DNA of 64,000 nt from Vibrio celticus (GTDB lineage Bacteria; Pseudomonadota; Gammaproteobacteria; Enterobacterales; Vibrionaceae): contig NZ_AP025464.1 in NCBI RefSeq assembly GCF_024347335.1, forward strand, positions 1,364,001 through 1,428,000. The letters run 5' to 3'. Made by a program: the position numbers and the translations under genes. Positions 8,707 to 17,436 of the stretch are shown piece by piece. Position 1 is the stretch's first letter. Each line of letters starts with the position of its first letter. Under the pieces are notes generated by a model. It did not search any database and was not told the DNA's origin. It worked only from the letters and a program-made list of their open reading frames with translations.

Positions 8707-9930
8707 ATGAAAAGGCTCGTCGGCAGACACCTAGAAGAAATGGCGGACATACGATCCACCCGCAAACAAAAAATTGTCCACTCCTTTTCACTGACTGCCG
8801 CTGCGTTATTCATTTTCTATACTTGGGCCTACTTCCAAGGCGAACATTACACGCTGTCAATTTTCGAATTGTGCTTCGCCATCATTGCTGTTTCTAATGC
8901 GTTTTACGTAAGAAAAGTCATCAACCCTGAGTATTCCGAATTGATTCTGAGTGGTGTTCTTCTAGTGCAGGGCGTCATCCTATTCTTGTACAGTCACGCT
9001 ATCCCCGATCGCATACTTTGGCTCTACCCAATTCTGGCCGCGGTCATTTTCATTAATGATTTCAGAATTGGCATAATCTTCAGCACCTCGTTTTGCCTGT
9101 TCATCAGCACCTTGATCACAGCAATGCCTAACAACTTTTCTTTACCATTTAACAGCACACACAGATTTGTCCTTAGCTTATTTACCATGAGCTTGGTGTG
9201 CCACACATCCGCCTATTACTACACAAAAGCCGTCAGTTATATCCAACGCCTGTATAAAGAAGGCATTGAAGATCTCGCCTACAGAGATCAGTTAACCGGC
9301 TTGGCAAACCGTTGGAGCTTTGAACGCTGGGCGACAGAAAAACTAGCAACAGTGGATAGTGAGCGGTCACTTACAGCACTGGTCTTTTGGGATATTGATG
9401 ACTTTAAAGGCATTAACGACAGCTACGGGCACGATGTGGGAGACAGTGTCTTACAGCATTTTGCCAATCGCTTGAGCAACAACATTCGAACCAGAGACAG
9501 AAAAAGCCATGAATACGATTATTCCATCGCGCGCTTTGCTGGAGACGAATTTGTTCTGATGCTCTACGATATCCCTACACGTAAAGATCTAGACGGTATT
9601 CTAGATAGGATTTGCGGGCTGTTCGAAAGCGGGTGCCAAACAAACGAGAGAATCAAGGAGTTGACGTTAAGTGTTGGGGTTGCTTTATACCCGCAAGATG
9701 CCCAAGAATTACATGAGCTGACGAGATGTGCTGATAAAGCGATGTATGTTGCCAAGCGTTCAGGAAAAAACCGCTACGCTTATTACCACGACAACCCGGT
9801 ATCGACTTTGATAGAAGAACTACCAACGAGCCTTGTTAGCTCAGCACCGGGTTCATCTGAACTTGAAGATTGCTTTGAAGCGAAGATCAAAGGGAACAAT
9901 GTTACGTTATTAAAAGCGCGTCAACGCTAG
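8707..9930 (+). CDS. Membrane diguanylate cyclase (GGDEF domain)
   Basis: Predicted to make cyclic di-GMP from two GTP. Residues 1-185 hold about six hydrophobic segments forming an unnamed membrane sensor. A GGDEF domain (about 190-370) follows, starting at DLAYRDQLTGLANRWSFE. The active-site signature is ARFAGDEF, so the first Gly is Ala, a variant still found in active enzymes. The upstream residues where an RxxD inhibitory site would sit read YDYS, so product inhibition is probably absent. A C-terminal tail of about 35 residues is not conserved in the family. No neighbour suggests the signal sensed. Confidence 0.88.
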   Translation: MKRLVGRHLEEMADIRSTRKQKIVHSFSLTAAALFIFYTWAYFQGEHYTLSIFELCFAIIAVSNAFYVRKVINPEYSELILSGVLLVQGVILFLYSHAIPDRILWLYPILAAVIFINDFRIGIIFSTSFCLFISTLITAMPNNFSLPFNSTHRFVLSLFTMSLVCHTSAYYYTKAVSYIQRLYKEGIEDLAYRDQLTGLANRWSFERWATEKLATVDSERSLTALVFWDIDDFKGINDSYGHDVGDSVLQHFANRLSNNIRTRDRKSHEYDYSIARFAGDEFVLMLYDIPTRKDLDGILDRICGLFESGCQTNERIKELTLSVGVALYPQDAQELHELTRCADKAMYVAKRSGKNRYAYYHDNPVSTLIEELPTSLVSSAPGSSELEDCFEAKIKGNNVTLLKARQR

Positions 9931-9955
9931 CCATTCCTATAACGGAGCGGCGCTG

Positions 9956-10240
9956 CTAACCTGCAAAGTACATAAGCCAAAGGCTCACTAACCCGATCAT
10001 AATAATCCATATGACTTGACGTGTTCGGTTTGGGTTATTCCCTTTAGGTCGTCTCACCACGGTTTTAAAAGCGGCTTGCTTCGCTGACTGAATAAACGGT
10101 GCCTCAATCTCACGCTTTTTCACGCGGCGTTTAACGGCACTGTTCGCAACCTCTGTAAAGCGCTGGCTTTGCTCCGTTGTAAAGTCGTTATCAAAACCCA
10201 TCCGACCATGCCTTTCGCCATGTTTTTGCTGAACTGCCAT
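9956..10240 (-). CDS. Hypothetical tail-anchored small protein
   Basis: Not recognised. The 94-aa product is basic (KRRVKKRE, VRRPKGNNPNRTRQ) and ends in one hydrophobic segment (VIWIIMIGLVSLWLMYFAG), so it is probably anchored in the membrane by its C-terminus with the basic part in the cytoplasm. The frame is open 14 codons further up to an ATG at 10282, but an almost perfect Shine-Dalgarno (AAGGAGG, five bases before the ATG at 10240) decides for the shorter form. It is convergent with the upstream diguanylate cyclase gene and divergent from the pirin gene. Confidence 0.7.
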   Translation of the reverse strand: MAVQQKHGERHGRMGFDNDFTTEQSQRFTEVANSAVKRRVKKREIEAPFIQSAKQAAFKTVVRRPKGNNPNRTRQVIWIIMIGLVSLWLMYFAG

Positions 10241-10397
10241 AGCGGCCTCCTTGGCGATATACTCTCTATTGAGTATAGACATAATTTCATATTGTTACCT
10301 GTTCAAGATTTTCGAATAAGTCACTCAACGCTATGCCATCTTCTTTTTAATTCAAATTACATAAACTACAGCCATTCAAGTTTATGAGGGTTTCAAA

Positions 10398-11270
10398 ATG
10401 ACGAATGTAAGAGCAGTAGATCATGCGATTGCAGCACATGCCACCTCAGATGGTGATGGCGTCAAAATCCAACGGCTCGCGGGTTTTAATAACGCGCGCT
10501 TCTCTCCATTTTTGATGGTTGATGAACTAAAATCGGATGAAAGCAAAGACTATGTTGGCGGCTTTCCTCCACATCCTCACCGTGGGATAGAAACGCTCAC
10601 TTACATGCTCCAAGGTCACTTCCAACACAAAGACCATATGGGAAATGTTGGTGAGCTGAGCAGCGGTGGCGCTCAATGGATGGCCGCAGGTCGTGGTGTC
10701 ATTCACAGCGAAATGCCAATGATGGAAGAAGGTGCGCTGCATGGTTTTCAAATTTGGATAAACCAACCTGCGACACACAAAATGCAGCCAGCGCAGTATC
10801 ACGATTTCCAAAGTGAAAGCATCGCGGAGCATCAAAGTGAACAAAGTGGTTTGTTAAGAGTGATAGCCGGAGGGTTTGAACTGCACAACCAAACTGATGA
10901 TGATTCAGAGATTTTACGAGCGCAGGGTCCATTACAGAAAACAGGTGTGCCATTAAGCGTTGCGGATTGGCGCTCTCATTCTGGGCAAAAAGTCACGTTA
11001 GGGACTAATGTTAATCACAATGCCATGACTTACGTGTACAAGGGTAGTATTAAGATCGGCGACAAAGTGATCAACCAAGGTCAACTTGCCCTGCTCACCA
11101 AAGCTGACTTGCTGTCTTTGGGTAGCTTGGAAGATTCAGGGGTACTGATTTTTTCTGGTGAACCGATTAATGAACCTGTTGTGCACTATGGTCCGTTTGT
11201 CATGAACTCGATGGAAGAGATTGAACAGACAATTCAAGACTACAACAACGGTGTGTTTGAGACTTACTGA
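10398..11270 (+). CDS. Pirin family protein (YhhW-like)
   Basis: Bicupin metal protein; some bacterial pirins have quercetin 2,3-dioxygenase activity, others regulate metabolism. The N-terminal cupin has the pirin signature FPPHPHRGIETLTYMLQG and the metal-ligand segment GRGVIHSEMP. The second cupin (about 165-285) has weaker motifs, as usual. At 290 aa it is typical. The ATG is preceded by GAGGGTTTCAAA. It is followed about 120 bp later by a strong terminator, so it is a single-gene unit. Confidence 0.88.
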   Translation: MTNVRAVDHAIAAHATSDGDGVKIQRLAGFNNARFSPFLMVDELKSDESKDYVGGFPPHPHRGIETLTYMLQGHFQHKDHMGNVGELSSGGAQWMAAGRGVIHSEMPMMEEGALHGFQIWINQPATHKMQPAQYHDFQSESIAEHQSEQSGLLRVIAGGFELHNQTDDDSEILRAQGPLQKTGVPLSVADWRSHSGQKVTLGTNVNHNAMTYVYKGSIKIGDKVINQGQLALLTKADLLSLGSLEDSGVLIFSGEPINEPVVHYGPFVMNSMEEIEQTIQDYNNGVFETY

Positions 11271-11389
11271 TGTCTTGGCTTTGAGCTTTGAAGATTGAAG
11301 AGATTTTGCAACGAACAACGATTTGGTCATCCATTTGATGACTACAAAAACAAGTGACACTATCCACTGCCGGTTACTATCACTTATTT

Positions 11390-11417
11390 AACCACGCTCC
11401 TAGAGCGTGGTTTTTTT
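11390..11417 (+). terminator. Rho-independent terminator after the pirin gene
   Basis: ACCACGCTC / GAGCGTGGT stem with a 3-nt loop followed by seven T residues on the plus strand. Confidence 0.85.
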
Positions 11418-11467
11418 CTATTCAATCAGAGACAAACGATGCCCTGGTTGAACAAATTTAGATCGGA

Positions 11468-11749
11468 TTACAAGTACTCACACAGGTAAGCCGTCGCTTC
11501 TTTTACCTGTAGGTCGAATGATGAATCACCCGCAACGTCAAAAGACTCACCAGATTGGTATGTCGTCCAATCATCATCGCCAACACGCTTTACAATCAAA
11601 GCACCTTTAACAACGGTCATCTTTTCTGGAGCCGCAGTACCAAAAGTGTACTCACCAGCCGCCATTACACCAACACTCACATCAGCACCAGACTGGTTAA
11701 ACGCTAACGACTTAACGCCACCTTCAAAGTATGTGTTTTCTTTAATCAT
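11468..11749 (-). CDS. ppnP: Pyrimidine/purine nucleoside phosphorylase PpnP
   Basis: Small cupin enzyme that splits nucleosides with phosphate into base and ribose 1-phosphate. The 93-aa product matches the PpnP (formerly YaiE, DUF1255) family end to end: NTYFEGGVKSLAF at the start, GVMAAGEYTFGTAAPEKMTVV in the cupin strand region and a C-terminal AYLCEYL. AAGGAAGT precedes the ATG. It is convergent with the pirin gene. Function is by family only. Confidence 0.9.
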   Translation of the reverse strand: MIKENTYFEGGVKSLAFNQSGADVSVGVMAAGEYTFGTAAPEKMTVVKGALIVKRVGDDDWTTYQSGESFDVAGDSSFDLQVKEATAYLCEYL

Positions 11750-12056
11750 TGTACTTCCTTGTTATCTTCAAATTGCAATTATTGAGCTCACCGAGTAAGC
11801 CTATGCGTAAATTTAGGTGATAATTGTTTTAACCAATTCGAGACTTTCCTACAAGAAATAAATACGCATAGCTTAAGCATTTCTGGAATTCGCTTTCATT
11901 GATAACATAAATACTGAGGAGCAAGGCTAAAAACCACTAACGCAACCAAATTTATTAGAACATTCGATCCTGCTTCTAACTCTTAGAACAATTTTTGCAA
12001 ACTAAGGTTTTAGTTAATAGAATCTAAAACAATATCAGTCGAAAAATGAAGAAATA

Positions 12057-12521
12057 ATGGCAAAAAAGCCGACTAAAAGCAGAGATCTATTTGCCAACTC
12101 GTTACTCTACGGCTTCCTATTAGCTGGCTTTATGGTTGCCCTCACCGCTGGCTATTTTGCTTACCAAGCCCACCAGCAATCTGTCAGCCCAAATAACGTC
12201 TATGGCACATGGATAGAGATTGCGGCGCCACCTTACAATACCGATATCCTGACACTTTCAGAGAACGGTGTGATGATGAATCATCGTCTTATCACTACCT
12301 CATTCGATTTTAACGGTAAGATCGTCACGATCAATACTGGCTCTGGAACCACAGTTTACACCATCAGTGGTACTTACGATTCGCCTCGCTTAAAGCGATT
12401 AGAGCCAAGCGTACCATCTCAGCAATTTATTAAAGAAGGCTACGAAGATACTGCGACTGGTGATACCCATAGTGTAATGCAGCAACGACGCGCTTCCTTA
12501 GCTGAGCAATTCAAAAGATAA
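12057..12521 (+). CDS. DUF2850 family membrane-anchored protein
   Basis: Vibrio-type protein of unknown function. One N-terminal membrane segment (LLYGFLLAGFMVALTAGYFA) is followed by a periplasmic beta-rich domain with VYGTWIEIAAPPYNTDILTL, the recognisable DUF2850 core. 154 aa. The gene stands alone; about 300 bases before it and 400 bases after it hold no other gene that I can support. Confidence 0.8.
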   Translation: MAKKPTKSRDLFANSLLYGFLLAGFMVALTAGYFAYQAHQQSVSPNNVYGTWIEIAAPPYNTDILTLSENGVMMNHRLITTSFDFNGKIVTINTGSGTTVYTISGTYDSPRLKRLEPSVPSQQFIKEGYEDTATGDTHSVMQQRRASLAEQFKR

Positions 12522-12919
12522 CCCTCTTATCCATACTGCCATAAGCATTCGTCTTCAAGTTTGCTCGTCGATCGACCCCGCCCGCTCAACATACTTCACT
12601 TTGTGATTTCGCTTCAATTCACAGTATTTTCTTATAGTTTGTCGCACCTTTTCATAACTTCATGTCGTGAATTTTCACTTGTGAGATTTTCCTACTGAAG
12701 GATGTTTTATTTTATAAAACATGGACTCAGCCTCTCATTCATTAAGCAACAGAATTGTAACAAGATACAATTTTTTAGTTGTCCATCGAAAACGGATTTA
12801 TTTTCAGTTATGAAATTAAAACTCTCTCGAATACTGACTGGGAAGCTCCTTCAAAACTGATTGGAGCCGTTTATGGGGCCAATTGGTTCTCGTAATCTTC
12901 AAGGAATGAGAGAAATAGT
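12522..12919. other. Intergenic region upstream of the chitinase
   Basis: About 400 bases, AT-rich, without a credible ORF. It must hold the chitinase promoter and leader. I see no clear CRP site: the TGTGA and TCACA halves at about 12602-12623 are too far apart. A ribosome site AAGGAATGAGAG lies before the ATG at 12920. Confidence 0.5.
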
Positions 12920-15454
12920 ATGATTCGTATAAATACCTGTGCTGCAAGCATTGCTCTAGCGCTATCTGGTACAGCATTAGCTGCTCCAACAGCACCTAGC
13001 ATCGACATGTACGGTTCCAACAACCTGCAATTTTCTAAAATTGAACTCGCGATGGAAACCACCTCTGGCTACAACCAGATGGTGAAATATCACGATAAAG
13101 CAAAGGTCGACGTTAAGTTCAACCAATGGAGCGGAACGTCAGGAAACACGTACAACATCTACTTTGATGGCGTTAAAGTGGCCACCGGCCCAATCACTGG
13201 CAGCCAAACCACAGCTTCTTTCGAATACGGCCAAGGCGGCTTATTTGAGATGGAAATCGAAGCGTGTGATGAAACAGGTTGTAGCAAGAGCGCACCTGCT
13301 CAAATCACGATCGCTGATACCGATGGCTCACACTTAGCGCCACTTGCGATGAATGTGGATCCGAACAACAAGTCATACAACACAGATCCAAACACGGTAG
13401 TCGGTACTTACTTTGTTGAGTGGGGTATTTACGGTCGTGATTACACCGTTGATAACCTACCCGCTGACAACTTGACCCATATCCTTTATGGCTTCATCCC
13501 AATTTGTGGTCCGAACGAATCAGTTAAATCAGTAGGCGGTAACAGCTACAACGCACTCATGACAGCTTGTCAGGGTGTTAACGATTACGAAGTGGTGATT
13601 CATGATCCGTGGGCGGCATTCCAAAAGAGTTTCCCTCAAGCAGGACACGAATACAGCTCACCGATCAAGGGTAACTACGCAATGATGATGGCGCTCAAAC
13701 AGCGTAATCCTGATTTGAAGATCATCCCATCGATTGGTGGCTGGACACTGTCTGACCCGTTCTTTGATTTCACAACCAAAGCCAACCGTGACACCTTCGT
13801 TGCATCGGTTAAGAAATTCCTCAACACATGGAAATTCTACGACGGTGTGGATATCGATTGGGAATTCCCTGGTGGAGGCGGTGCGGCGCCAGACCTTGGT
13901 GACCCAGTAAATGACGGCCCAGCTTACATTGCATTGATGGCAGAACTTCGCGTGATGCTGGATGAGCTAGAAGCGGAAAACGGTCGTACTTACGAGCTAA
14001 CATCAGCGATCGGTGTTGGTCACGATAAGATTGAAGACGTGGACTACGGCGATGCAATCCAATACATGGATTACATCTTCGCAATGACTTACGACTTCTA
14101 CGGCGGTTGGAACAACGTGTTAGGTCACCAAACTGCGCTCAACTGCGGTAACTTCATGCGTCCTGGTCAATGTGATGGCACAGGCATTGATGAAAATGGC
14201 GAACAGTACACAGGCCCAGCTTACACCACAGACAACAGCATCCAATTGTTGCTTGAGCAAGGTGTTCCAGCGAACAAACTTGTGGTTGGTACAGCGATGT
14301 ACGGTCGTGGTTGGGAAGGCGTATTACCATCATCACTTTCAGATCCTAGCGATCCTATGACTGGCGTGGGTAACGGCAAACTGAAAGGTAGCTCTGCGCA
14401 AGGCGTATGGGAAGATGGCGTTATTGATTACAAAGGCATTAAAGAAAACATGCTTGGCGCGAATAACCAAGGCATCAACGGCTTTGAATATGGTTACGAC
14501 GAAATGGCAGAAGCGCCTTACGTTTGGAACCGCACTTCAGGTCAGCTAATCACATTTGATGACGACCGCTCGGTAAAAGCAAAAGGCGCGTACGTTCGTA
14601 GCCTTGGTCTTGCGGGTCTATTCTCTTGGGAAATTGATGCAGACAACGGCGACATTCTGAATGCAATGCATGAAGGCCTAGCGGGCGGTACAACAGATCC
14701 TGTCAACCGCAAACCAACGGCAGCCGCAGGCGCAGACCAATCAGTTGAAGGTCCAGCTTCTGTTTCTCTAGATGGTAGCGCTTCAAAAGACAGCGACGGT
14801 ACAATCGCTAGCTATGCTTGGTCACAAGTAAGTGGTTCGGCAGTAACGCTGGCGAACGCAAATGCCGCTGTTGCAAGCTTCGATGTGGTTGAAGTCGCTC
14901 AACAAGAAGTACTCACGTTCAGCCTGACGGTAACTGATAACGAAGGTGCTACTGCAACTGACACCGTTGTTGTAACGGTAACTCCTAAAGACACGGGCCC
15001 AGTCAATACAGCACCGGTTGCTGTGGTTACGGCTCCGGCTGAAGTGAATGCAGGTGATGGAGTCGTGGTTGATGCTTCGGCTTCGAGCGATGCAAACCAA
15101 GACACATTGACCTTCACATGGGATGTACCTGCTGGTATTGATGCAACGGTTCAAGGTTCTTCAGTGAGCTTTGTCGCGGCGGAATACACGCAAGATACAA
15201 CGTTGAACTTCTCTGTAACAGTCAGCGATGGCACAGAGACATCAGTAGCGGCTACTTCAGTGAAAGTTCTTAAGAAAACCACAGGCGGCGGTACTTGTAC
15301 TAACGCTTGGGATTCAGGCGCGGTTTACACTGGTGGCGACCAAGTGACTCAAGGCGGTAAGATTTGGGAAGCGAAATGGTGGACAACCGGTGAAGATCCA
15401 ACAACGACAGGCCAATGGGGCGTGTGGAAAGAGATCGGCCCAGCAAGCTGTTAA
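12920..15454 (+). CDS. chiA: Secreted GH18 chitinase with PKD and chitin-binding domains
   Basis: Extracellular endochitinase that cuts chitin chains. Domain order: signal peptide 1-21 (cut after GTALA); ChiA-type N-terminal immunoglobulin-like domain about 23-132; GH18 barrel about 158-590 with SIGGWTLSDPFF and the catalytic DGVDIDWEFPGG, Glu315 being the acid; two PKD domains about 600-690 and 697-788; C-terminal CBM5/12 about 797-844 with WEAKWWTTGEDP and terminal Cys. The barrel carries the chitinase insertion domain (YGDAIQYMDYIFAMTYDFYG precedes it). 844 aa matches large Vibrio ChiA enzymes. Substrate: chitin of crustacean or zooplankton origin, as known for Vibrio. A strong terminator follows. 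Confidence 0.93.
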   Translation: MIRINTCAASIALALSGTALAAPTAPSIDMYGSNNLQFSKIELAMETTSGYNQMVKYHDKAKVDVKFNQWSGTSGNTYNIYFDGVKVATGPITGSQTTASFEYGQGGLFEMEIEACDETGCSKSAPAQITIADTDGSHLAPLAMNVDPNNKSYNTDPNTVVGTYFVEWGIYGRDYTVDNLPADNLTHILYGFIPICGPNESVKSVGGNSYNALMTACQGVNDYEVVIHDPWAAFQKSFPQAGHEYSSPIKGNYAMMMALKQRNPDLKIIPSIGGWTLSDPFFDFTTKANRDTFVASVKKFLNTWKFYDGVDIDWEFPGGGGAAPDLGDPVNDGPAYIALMAELRVMLDELEAENGRTYELTSAIGVGHDKIEDVDYGDAIQYMDYIFAMTYDFYGGWNNVLGHQTALNCGNFMRPGQCDGTGIDENGEQYTGPAYTTDNSIQLLLEQGVPANKLVVGTAMYGRGWEGVLPSSLSDPSDPMTGVGNGKLKGSSAQGVWEDGVIDYKGIKENMLGANNQGINGFEYGYDEMAEAPYVWNRTSGQLITFDDDRSVKAKGAYVRSLGLAGLFSWEIDADNGDILNAMHEGLAGGTTDPVNRKPTAAAGADQSVEGPASVSLDGSASKDSDGTIASYAWSQVSGSAVTLANANAAVASFDVVEVAQQEVLTFSLTVTDNEGATATDTVVVTVTPKDTGPVNTAPVAVVTAPAEVNAGDGVVVDASASSDANQDTLTFTWDVPAGIDATVQGSSVSFVAAEYTQDTTLNFSVTVSDGTETSVAATSVKVLKKTTGGGTCTNAWDSGAVYTGGDQVTQGGKIWEAKWWTTGEDPTTTGQWGVWKEIGPASC

Positions 15455-15509
15455 CTAAAAATAAGGTTGAGCTAAACACCAACTAAGCATCAACTAAATC
15501 CCTAAAACA

Positions 15510-15543
15510 AAGGCCAACCAGATAATGTCTGGTTGGCCTTTTT
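15510..15543 (+). terminator. Rho-independent terminator after the chitinase gene
   Basis: AAGGCCAACCAGA / TCTGGTTGGCCTT stem followed by a T run. A-rich sequence on the other side may allow it to work for the minus-strand hydrolase gene too. Confidence 0.85.
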
Positions 15544-15590
15544 AGTGTTTGTTTTCTTAACCTGCGTTCTATTGGCTTGATTAGTTAAAG

Positions 15591-16439
15591 TTAACCAATC
15601 AAGTTGTCAAAGCTCTCAAATACTTGTGGGCACTTCATTACTCGCCCGTGGCCCTGTCCTTGAGTCGCAATTAAAGTAACGCGATCCATTTCATTAGCAG
15701 CACGCTGAGACACATCAAACTTAGTAAACTTGTCTTGCTCATCATGAACGATGATCGTCTGAGACTCTCGAAGCGCTAGCTTTCCATAGGGATCAACAGA
15801 CTGAATTGGGTAGTTAAACTGCTCTTCCACTTCACCTACCACCGCCTCAAACAGTTTCATTGAGTAACCTGAACGAGCCACGCTTCCAAATAGATTTTCG
15901 AGGTAATCCAACACAGGTGCGATAAGCAATAACGGCTTGTTTTCCAATTTAACGTGCTTACATTCCAACGCAGAAGCCGTGCCCATACTGTGACCGACCA
16001 AACCTGCCACTTCACCCACCGAATCTAGAATGGCTTCAAGACCGTTCACAAACGCAGGAATATGACCATGTACACCATCGCTGCCACCATGAGCAGGATG
16101 ATCGTAAGCCAGAGCCGTAAAACCTTTTGCAGCAATATGTTCCATCAGAGGGAAAAACTGACTCGCGGTACCAGACCAACCATGAGTCAGTACCCAAACA
16201 GGCCCCGTACCCAAAGAATAGGTTTTTAAAACGCCATCACGACCTTTGATTTCACTCTTGATAAGCCCTTGGGGATCAGCATTTTTCTGCTCAGTACGCA
16301 TTGGAGTGAGCAGCAGCTTACGTGCCGTTTTCTTCGCATGACTCGGCGCTAGAATGTAATGCAGATTGGTTGTTGCGCCAATCAAGCTGCGCTTGAAACT
16401 GAATTTTTTCGATGTATTAAAGTAGATTTTGTCACTCAT
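15591..16439 (-). CDS. Alpha/beta hydrolase
   Basis: Predicted serine hydrolase of unknown substrate. The fold markers are LTHGWSGTASQFFPL (oxyanion region), the nucleophile elbow VGHSMGTASAL, an Asp in IIVHDEQDKFTKF and a His in TQGQGHGRVMKCP, so the catalytic triad looks complete. No signal peptide. The upstream-most ATG is at 16466, but the ATG at 16439 has AAGGA eight bases before it and gives the better start (282 aa). A TetR gene lies next upstream on the same strand, and both genes have a similar 14-bp motif in their upstream regions. Confidence 0.8.
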   Translation of the reverse strand: MSDKIYFNTSKKFSFKRSLIGATTNLHYILAPSHAKKTARKLLLTPMRTEQKNADPQGLIKSEIKGRDGVLKTYSLGTGPVWVLTHGWSGTASQFFPLMEHIAAKGFTALAYDHPAHGGSDGVHGHIPAFVNGLEAILDSVGEVAGLVGHSMGTASALECKHVKLENKPLLLIAPVLDYLENLFGSVARSGYSMKLFEAVVGEVEEQFNYPIQSVDPYGKLALRESQTIIVHDEQDKFTKFDVSQRAANEMDRVTLIATQGQGHGRVMKCPQVFESFDNLIG

Positions 16440-16494
16440 GACCGTTCCTTGTATCGCCATCATCATTGGCGGATCAAGCTCGGTCCTAAAAAAT

Positions 16495-16508
16495 CGAACG
16501 ACCGTGCT
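16495..16508 (-). promoter_or_regulatory. Possible TetR operator before the hydrolase gene
   Basis: On the minus strand the sequence AGCACGGTCGTTCG resembles AGCACGTTCGTTCT at 17310-17323 in front of the TetR gene. The shared motif suggests one regulator acting at both promoters; binding by the TetR protein is inferred. Confidence 0.35.
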
Positions 16509-16681
16509 ATTTGTTAGTATAAAAAATAGCGACAGCGCTTTTTATGACTGCTTGCCGCCACTTCTCTTAAAATCTTTTGCAAACCTTAGTTAAGCAAAGT
16601 CACATGCTTTGCGAGCTCAATAGTTTGCGTGCTAAGTAGCTTACGAACTCTATAGATTTCCGAACCAAGTGGCTTGGCGAG

Positions 16682-17275
16682 TTAAACCGCCTTCCAACTA
16701 GCGATTAAGCGCTGTACGCCACTCCAAAAATGGGTATGGCTCGCTTGTTGGCCTCGCAACGAGTAGAACAAGTTCGCACTCAAGTAGAGGCCGTATAACT
16801 CAAAGGTAGCCTGTTTAGGATCTAAATCGGCTCTGAACTGTTTGCTCTCAACCGCTTTTGCTACCTGAATCGTCAAGTAATCAATCCACACTGAAATGGT
16901 TTTCTGCAGTGCTTTCTGAATCACAGACGTTTCACTGCCCGCATCTTTCCATGCATCAATAAACATGCAACTGCCTTGGAATGAATGGTTCCAGCCCAGC
17001 CAATTGTCGAGCAGCTGTTTCAATTTCGCTTCAATATCACCATCTCCCAGCTCTCTTGCGGGAATGATGACTCTTTCGGTGAATATGGCGTTGGAATACT
17101 CGAGTACAGAGAGTTGCAGGTTTTCTTTAGAGTTGAAGTGTGCAAACAAGCCACTCTTAGACATGCCACACTGCTTGGCTAACTCGCCAATCGTCAAACT
17201 CTCAAGCCCATTCTCACTCGCAAGCGCGAATGCATGGCTCAAAATATACTCTTTGGTTATCTTTCCCTTGCTCAT
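16682..17275 (-). CDS. TetR family transcriptional regulator
   Basis: DNA-binding repressor. The N-terminal HTH (about 8-55) reads ILSHAFALASENGLESLTIGE then LAKQCGMSKSGLFAHFNSKENLQ. The C-terminal domain, with WKDAGSETSVIQ and IDYLTIQVAKAVE, resembles the TetR_C families found near efflux and hydrolase genes. 197 aa. The gene lies between the hydrolase (same strand) and the divergent AEC transporter, and either could be its target. The ligand is unknown. Confidence 0.85.
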   Translation of the reverse strand: MSKGKITKEYILSHAFALASENGLESLTIGELAKQCGMSKSGLFAHFNSKENLQLSVLEYSNAIFTERVIIPARELGDGDIEAKLKQLLDNWLGWNHSFQGSCMFIDAWKDAGSETSVIQKALQKTISVWIDYLTIQVAKAVESKQFRADLDPKQATFELYGLYLSANLFYSLRGQQASHTHFWSGVQRLIASWKAV

Positions 17276-17309
17276 TATTCACCAATAATAAATCTGATAC
17301 ATTATTTTT

Positions 17310-17323
17310 AGCACGTTCGTTCT
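17310..17323 (+). promoter_or_regulatory. Possible TetR operator between tetR and the AEC gene
   Basis: AGCACGTTCGTTCT lies in the divergent region and resembles the motif before the hydrolase gene. It could allow autoregulation and control of the transporter; this is inferred. Confidence 0.35.
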
Positions 17324-17436
17324 TTTTTTCAAGATTTTTTACTTAACCCTTGGTATTCATTTTGTCTTATCAAAGAATTATGGAAAAATGCGACAGTATT
17401 CAAAGGAAATTGAAATCGACTAACAAAGGAAAAACA

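Noticed and set aside
10527..11360. Several minus-strand frames across the pirin gene
   Set aside because: They are shadows of a well-supported gene on the plus strand.
12602..12623. Possible CRP site before the chitinase (TGTGA ... TCACA)
   Set aside because: The halves are about 11-12 bases apart and not 6, so the site does not fit.
14822..15154. Low-complexity minus-strand frames opposite the PKD domains of the chitinase
   Set aside because: Mirror frames of repetitive Thr/Val/Ala-rich coding sequence, with no start signals.
15510..15543. A long inverted repeat as attachment site or IS end
   Set aside because: It is an ordinary rho-independent terminator behind the chitinase gene.
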